Source of the DNA: Muellerivita sp035541195
Lineage (GTDB): Bacteria > Oederibacteriota > Muellerivitia > Muellerivitales > Muellerivitaceae
DNA length: 8,216 bases
Assembly: GCA_035541195.1 (NCBI GenBank)
Contig: DATKNU010000147.1
Span: 1 to 8,216, forward strand
Reading direction: 5' to 3'
The first letter of the stretch is position 1, and the number at the start of each line of letters is the position of its first letter. The notes beneath the pieces were generated by a model. The model searched no databases. It was not told the DNA's origin and saw only the letters and a list, made by a program, of their open reading frames with translations. The position numbers and the translations under genes were made by a program. Shown in pieces: positions 4,928 through 8,216 of the stretch.

Positions 4928-6216
4928 CCCTCGAAACCAAAACCCTCCTTGATTACGAGAAGATGGACCTGCTGCGCTTCACCACGGCCGGCAGCGTGGA
5001 TGACGGCAAATCCACCCTCATCGGACGCCTGCTTTACGACTCCAAGGGCGTCTTCGAGGACCAGCTGGAGGCCATCCGCCGCACCACCGAAAAGAAGGGC
5101 GGCGAGGACATCGACTTCGCCCTGATCACCGACGGGCTCTCCGCCGAGCGCGAGCAGGGCATCACCATCGACGTGGCCTACCGTTATTTCGTGACCGCCA
5201 AGCGCAAGTTCATCATCGCCGACACCCCGGGCCACGAGCAGTACACCCGCAACATGGTGACGGGCGCCTCCACGGCGGATTTGGCCATCATCCTCATCGA
5301 CGCGCGCAACGGGGTCATGGTGCAGTCCAAGCGCCACGGTTACATCGCCAAGCTCCTGCGCATCCCCCACCTGGTGGTGGCGGTGAACAAAATGGACTTG
5401 GTGGAATTCAGCGAGGCCAAATTCGAGGCGATCAAGAAGGACTACACCGAGTTCTTCTCCCAATTGGTGGCCGAGGATCCCACCGCGCCTTCCTTGGCGA
5501 ACCTGGAGTTCATCCCGGTCTCGGCCTTGAAGGGGGACAACATCACGGTCAAGAGCGCCGCCACGCCTTGGTACAAGGGCAAGGCGCTCTTGGAGTATTT
5601 GGAAAGCGTGGAGATTTCCCGGGACCGCAACCTGGAGGATTTCCGTTTCCCCGTCCAACTGGTGCTGCGGCCGAACTTGGATTACCGCGGTTTCGCGGGC
5701 AAGGTGGTGTCCGGTGTGGCGAAAAAAGGCCAAAAGGTCCTGGTGTTGCCCTCGGGGGCCGCTTCGACCATCAAGGCCATCGACTCGTTCGACGGCGAGA
5801 TGGACGCGGCGGTTCCGCCGCTCTCGGTCACGATCCGGCTGAACGACGAGATCGACATCTCCCGGGGCGACATGCTGGTTTATCCCGGCAACGAGCCCCG
5901 GACCGCCAACCAATTCACGGCCCGGGTTTGCTGGATGGTGAAGGAGCCCCTGGCGCTGCGTAAGAAATACCTGCTCAAGCTCGGGACCGGCGAAGTGAAG
6001 GCCCTGGTGGACGGTATCCGCTGGGTCCGGGACATGAAGACGATGGACAAGACTTCCGCCGAGCGGCTCAACTTGAACGACATCGCCGAGGTCGAGATCC
6101 GGACCCTGAAACCGATTTGTTTCGATCCTTATTCTAAGAACCGGGCCACGGGCAGTTTCATCCTCATCGATGAGCTCACCAACAACACCGTGGCCGCGGG
6201 CATGATCCAGGGCTAG
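4924..6216 (+). CDS. cysN: Sulfate adenylyltransferase subunit 1 (GTPase)
   Basis: The elongation-factor-like GTPase subunit of ATP sulfurylase; GTP hydrolysis drives APS synthesis by CysD. With the TTG start the protein has 430 residues. G motifs are all present: GSVDDGKST (23-31), EREQGITIDVAYRYF with Thr81, DTPGHEQYTRNM (100-111), NKMD (155-158), SALKGDN (200-206). The C-terminal beta-barrel domains follow, with RFPVQLVLRPNLDYRGFAG and DEIDISRGDML. The end GMIQG comes soon after the conserved ...LTNNTVAAGM, so no APS kinase (CysC) domain is fused. TTG 4924 overlaps the cysD TGA as TTGA and has AAGGAAGG about eight bases upstream. ATG 4963 (417 residues) would begin just before the G1 motif and trims a short tail that varies in the family. 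An open frame reaching back to 4342 lies inside cysD and is not coding. Confidence 0.95.
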   Translation: MTLETKTLLDYEKMDLLRFTTAGSVDDGKSTLIGRLLYDSKGVFEDQLEAIRRTTEKKGGEDIDFALITDGLSAEREQGITIDVAYRYFVTAKRKFIIADTPGHEQYTRNMVTGASTADLAIILIDARNGVMVQSKRHGYIAKLLRIPHLVVAVNKMDLVEFSEAKFEAIKKDYTEFFSQLVAEDPTAPSLANLEFIPVSALKGDNITVKSAATPWYKGKALLEYLESVEISRDRNLEDFRFPVQLVLRPNLDYRGFAGKVVSGVAKKGQKVLVLPSGAASTIKAIDSFDGEMDAAVPPLSVTIRLNDEIDISRGDMLVYPGNEPRTANQFTARVCWMVKEPLALRKKYLLKLGTGEVKALVDGIRWVRDMKTMDKTSAERLNLNDIAEVEIRTLKPICFDPYSKNRATGSFILIDELTNNTVAAGMIQG

Positions 6217-6242
6217 TTTCGGAAAAACAGGCTATTTTCGGT

Positions 6243-6271
6243 TTGAAATACCGGCTTGCCCCCGTCAGAAT
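6243..6271 (+). promoter_or_regulatory. Candidate sigma-70-type promoter for the GH57 gene
   Basis: TTGAAA (6243-6248, 5 of 6 consensus) and CAGAAT (6266-6271, 4 of 6) are separated by exactly 17 bases in the 88-base gap after cysN. Transcription would start near 6278, giving a leader of about 27 bases with GAGG (6297-6300) before ATG 6305. No terminator after cysN is visible, so readthrough from cysDN remains possible. Confidence 0.42.
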
Positions 6272-6304
6272 GAAGCCTCGTTAAACCCCAGCCCCTGAGG
6301 TCCC

Positions 6305-8216
6305 ATGGCCACCGCCCTCATCATCCACGGACATTTTTACCAGCCCCCCCGGGAGAACCCCTGGACGGGCCTGATCGACGACCAGCCCAGCGCCCAGCCC
6401 TATCCCAACTGGAACGAGCGCATTTATTATGAATGCTACCGCCCCAACGCCTTCGCCCGGGTCATCGACCTCAAAAGCGGCCGCATCGAGAGCATCATCG
6501 ACAATTACAGCCAGATCAGCTTCAACATGGGGCCCACCCTGCTCAGCTGGGTGGAAAAATACCACCCGGGCACCTACCGGCGCATCCTGGCCGCGGACCA
6601 GGAAAGCCTGGTCAAGAACGACGGCCACGGCAATGCCATCGCCCAAGGCTACAACCACACCATCCTACCCCTTTGCAACGAGGCGGACCGCCTGACCCAA
6701 GTCAAGTGGGGCCTGGCGGACTTCAAGTTCCGCTTCAAACGCGACCCCGAGTCTCTTTGGCTGCCCGAGACGGCCTGCAACGACGCCACCCTCGCCACGC
6801 TCATCGACGCCAAACTCAAGTATGTGCTTTTGTCGCCCGACCAGGCCGAAAGGGTCAGGCCCCTGTCCGGCGGGGATTGGCACGACGTCTCCAACGGCTC
6901 CATCGACCCGGGCATGGCCTACCGCTATTTCCACCGGGACGGATCGGGCCGCCACATCGACATTTTCTTCTATGACATGTCCATCGCCCGTTCCATCGCC
7001 TTTGAGGGCGCGCTCATTTCCAGCCAAACCCTGATCGACCGCATCGCCCGCGCCGGCGGGGGGGACGGAAGGGTCATCCAGGCCGCCACCGACGGCGAAT
7101 CCTACGGCCACCACACCAAGTTCGGCGACCGCAGCCTAGCCTACGCGCTGGCGGTCGAGGCCCCGCGCCGGGGTTATTGGGTCACCAACTACGGGGCCTT
7201 CCTGGAGAAGAACCCCCCGACGATGGAAGTGGAGATCAAGAAGGGCGAGGACGGGCTGGGCACCGCTTGGAGCTGCGCCCATGGCGTGGGCCGTTGGTTC
7301 AAGGATTGCGGCTGCCAGACCGGGGGCCGCGAGGGCTGGAACCAGGCTTGGCGGGGTCCCTTGCGCAAAGCCTTCGATTTCCTGCGGGACACGGTCGGCG
7401 TTTATTTCGAGCAAGAAAAGGGCAAGCTGTTCCTCGACCCCTGGGCGGCGCGCAACGACTACATCGACTTGCTGCTGGACCCGAACCTTTCGCGCAAGGC
7501 CTTCCTGGAGAAGCACGCGGGGCGGCCCTTGAGCGACATCGAGATGGTGCGGGCCCTGACCCAGCTGGAAATCCAGCGCAGCGCCATGCTCATGTACACC
7601 AGCTGCGGCTGGTTCTTCACCGAGATTTCGGGCATCGAGACCGTGCAGGTCCTCAAATACGCCGCCCAGATCTTCGACCTCTTGGAATCGCTGGGTTACG
7701 AGTCGCCGGAAAAAACCTTCCTGGAGATCTTGGCCGAGGCCCAAAGCAACATCCCCGAATACGGCAACGGCGCCGACATCTACCGTAAATTCGCCGAGCC
7801 CAGCCGGGTGGCGCCCGAGGGCGTGGTGGCCCATTTGGCCCTCTCCAGCCTGGTGGAGGACCACCTGGCGCAAAAGGCCGAGGCCGGCGGGTTCCTTTAT
7901 GAGCTTGAGGAAGTGCGCCGGGAAGAACACGGCCGCTTCTCGCTGGTGACCGGCCACGTGACGCTGGAACAGTCCATGACCCGCCAGCATTTCCGCTACG
8001 CCTTCGCGGGGCTCCACCTGGGCGGCATCGATTTTTACGGCGCCATCCGGCCCTATTTGCGGCAGGAGAACTTCGAGAAGTCCGCCGCGACCCTCTGGGA
8101 CCAGTTCTACGTGGTCTCCCTTCCCAAGCTTTTAAGGCTCATGCAGGAGCAGTTCGGGCCCGAGGAATACGGCGTGGAACAGCTCCTCCCGGAGAGCCGG
8201 CAGAAGATCTTCAAGG
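6305..8216 (+). CDS. Glycoside hydrolase family 57 protein with DUF3536-type C-terminal region (3' end cut)
   Basis: 637 codons are open from ATG 6305 to the window edge with no stop, and GAGG lies four bases upstream. No signal peptide is visible, so the protein is probably cytoplasmic. GH57 motifs appear in order. Motif 1 is HGHFYQPPRE (8-17). Motif 2 is HGNAIAQGYNH (108-118). The next is SLWLPETACN (150-159), whose Glu155 is the likely nucleophile. Then comes ATDGESYGHH (261-270), whose Asp263 is the likely acid/base residue; this pair of roles follows the GH57 mechanism. The second half, with MLMYTSCGWFFTEISGIETVQVLKYA, looks like the DUF3536 region of this subfamily. Characterised GH57 enzymes act on alpha-glucans (amylase, branching enzyme, glucanotransferase), but the activity of the DUF3536 subfamily is not known to me. 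An alpha-glucan or glycogen role is inference. It follows cysN by 88 bases with its own candidate promoter. Confidence 0.9.
   Translation, partial: MATALIIHGHFYQPPRENPWTGLIDDQPSAQPYPNWNERIYYECYRPNAFARVIDLKSGRIESIIDNYSQISFNMGPTLLSWVEKYHPGTYRRILAADQESLVKNDGHGNAIAQGYNHTILPLCNEADRLTQVKWGLADFKFRFKRDPESLWLPETACNDATLATLIDAKLKYVLLSPDQAERVRPLSGGDWHDVSNGSIDPGMAYRYFHRDGSGRHIDIFFYDMSIARSIAFEGALISSQTLIDRIARAGGGDGRVIQAATDGESYGHHTKFGDRSLAYALAVEAPRRGYWVTNYGAFLEKNPPTMEVEIKKGEDGLGTAWSCAHGVGRWFKDCGCQTGGREGWNQAWRGPLRKAFDFLRDTVGVYFEQEKGKLFLDPWAARNDYIDLLLDPNLSRKAFLEKHAGRPLSDIEMVRALTQLEIQRSAMLMYTSCGWFFTEISGIETVQVLKYAAQIFDLLESLGYESPEKTFLEILAEAQSNIPEYGNGADIYRKFAEPSRVAPEGVVAHLALSSLVEDHLAQKAEAGGFLYELEEVRREEHGRFSLVTGHVTLEQSMTRQHFRYAFAGLHLGGIDFYGAIRPYLRQENFEKSAATLWDQFYVVSLPKLLRLMQEQFGPEEYGVEQLLPESRQKIFK

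Noticed and set aside
7136..8017. Minus-strand open frame of 293 codons
   Set aside because: It is antisense to the GH57 gene, whose frame is unbroken for 637 codons and carries conserved motifs on the + strand.

Overview
The window is a bacterial sulfate-assimilation locus of high GC content, with almost every gene on the + strand and tight, partly overlapping spacing. I see no tRNA, rRNA, CRISPR array, transposase or integrase. Protein similarity, judged from memory, places the genes clearly as bacterial sulfate uptake and activation genes. The sequence alone does not let me name a phylum. A probably uncultured, GC-rich, Gram-negative-like lineage fits: it has a periplasmic-type sulfate-binding protein, a CysDN-type ATP sulfurylase and a GH57/DUF3536 protein.

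Layout. Positions 2-307 are the 3' end of a sulfate-binding protein gene (sbp), cut by the window edge. Positions 308-673 have no clear gene. They hold a second, diverged copy of the last 59 bases of sbp (366-424), four inverted repeats and a good intrinsic terminator (539-573). Next comes a compact run: a small HPr-like protein (674-949), the two sulfate permease subunits cysT (946-1809) and cysW (1820-2740), and the ATPase cysA (2730-3770). A 233-base leader (3771-4003) with a candidate promoter and competing hairpins precedes cysD (4004-4927) and cysN (4924-6216), which overlap by 4 bases. After an 88-base gap with a candidate promoter, a GH57-family gene with a DUF3536-type C-terminal region (6305 onward) runs off the right edge. 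It is an open reading frame of 637 codons with no stop in the window.

How it works together. Sbp captures sulfate outside the cytoplasmic membrane, CysT/CysW form the channel and CysA powers import. CysD and CysN then activate cytoplasmic sulfate to adenosine 5'-phosphosulfate (APS). No APS kinase or reductase is present here, so the later steps must be encoded elsewhere. The GH57 gene probably belongs to alpha-glucan metabolism and may be only a neighbour.

Most notable points: an HPr-like phosphocarrier inside the permease operon that keeps the phosphorylatable His but lacks the regulatory Ser; a CysD carrying a CC plus CxxC cysteine set like that of iron-sulfur APS reductases; the duplicated sbp tail; and the dense run of hairpins that may set binding protein to permease stoichiometry.
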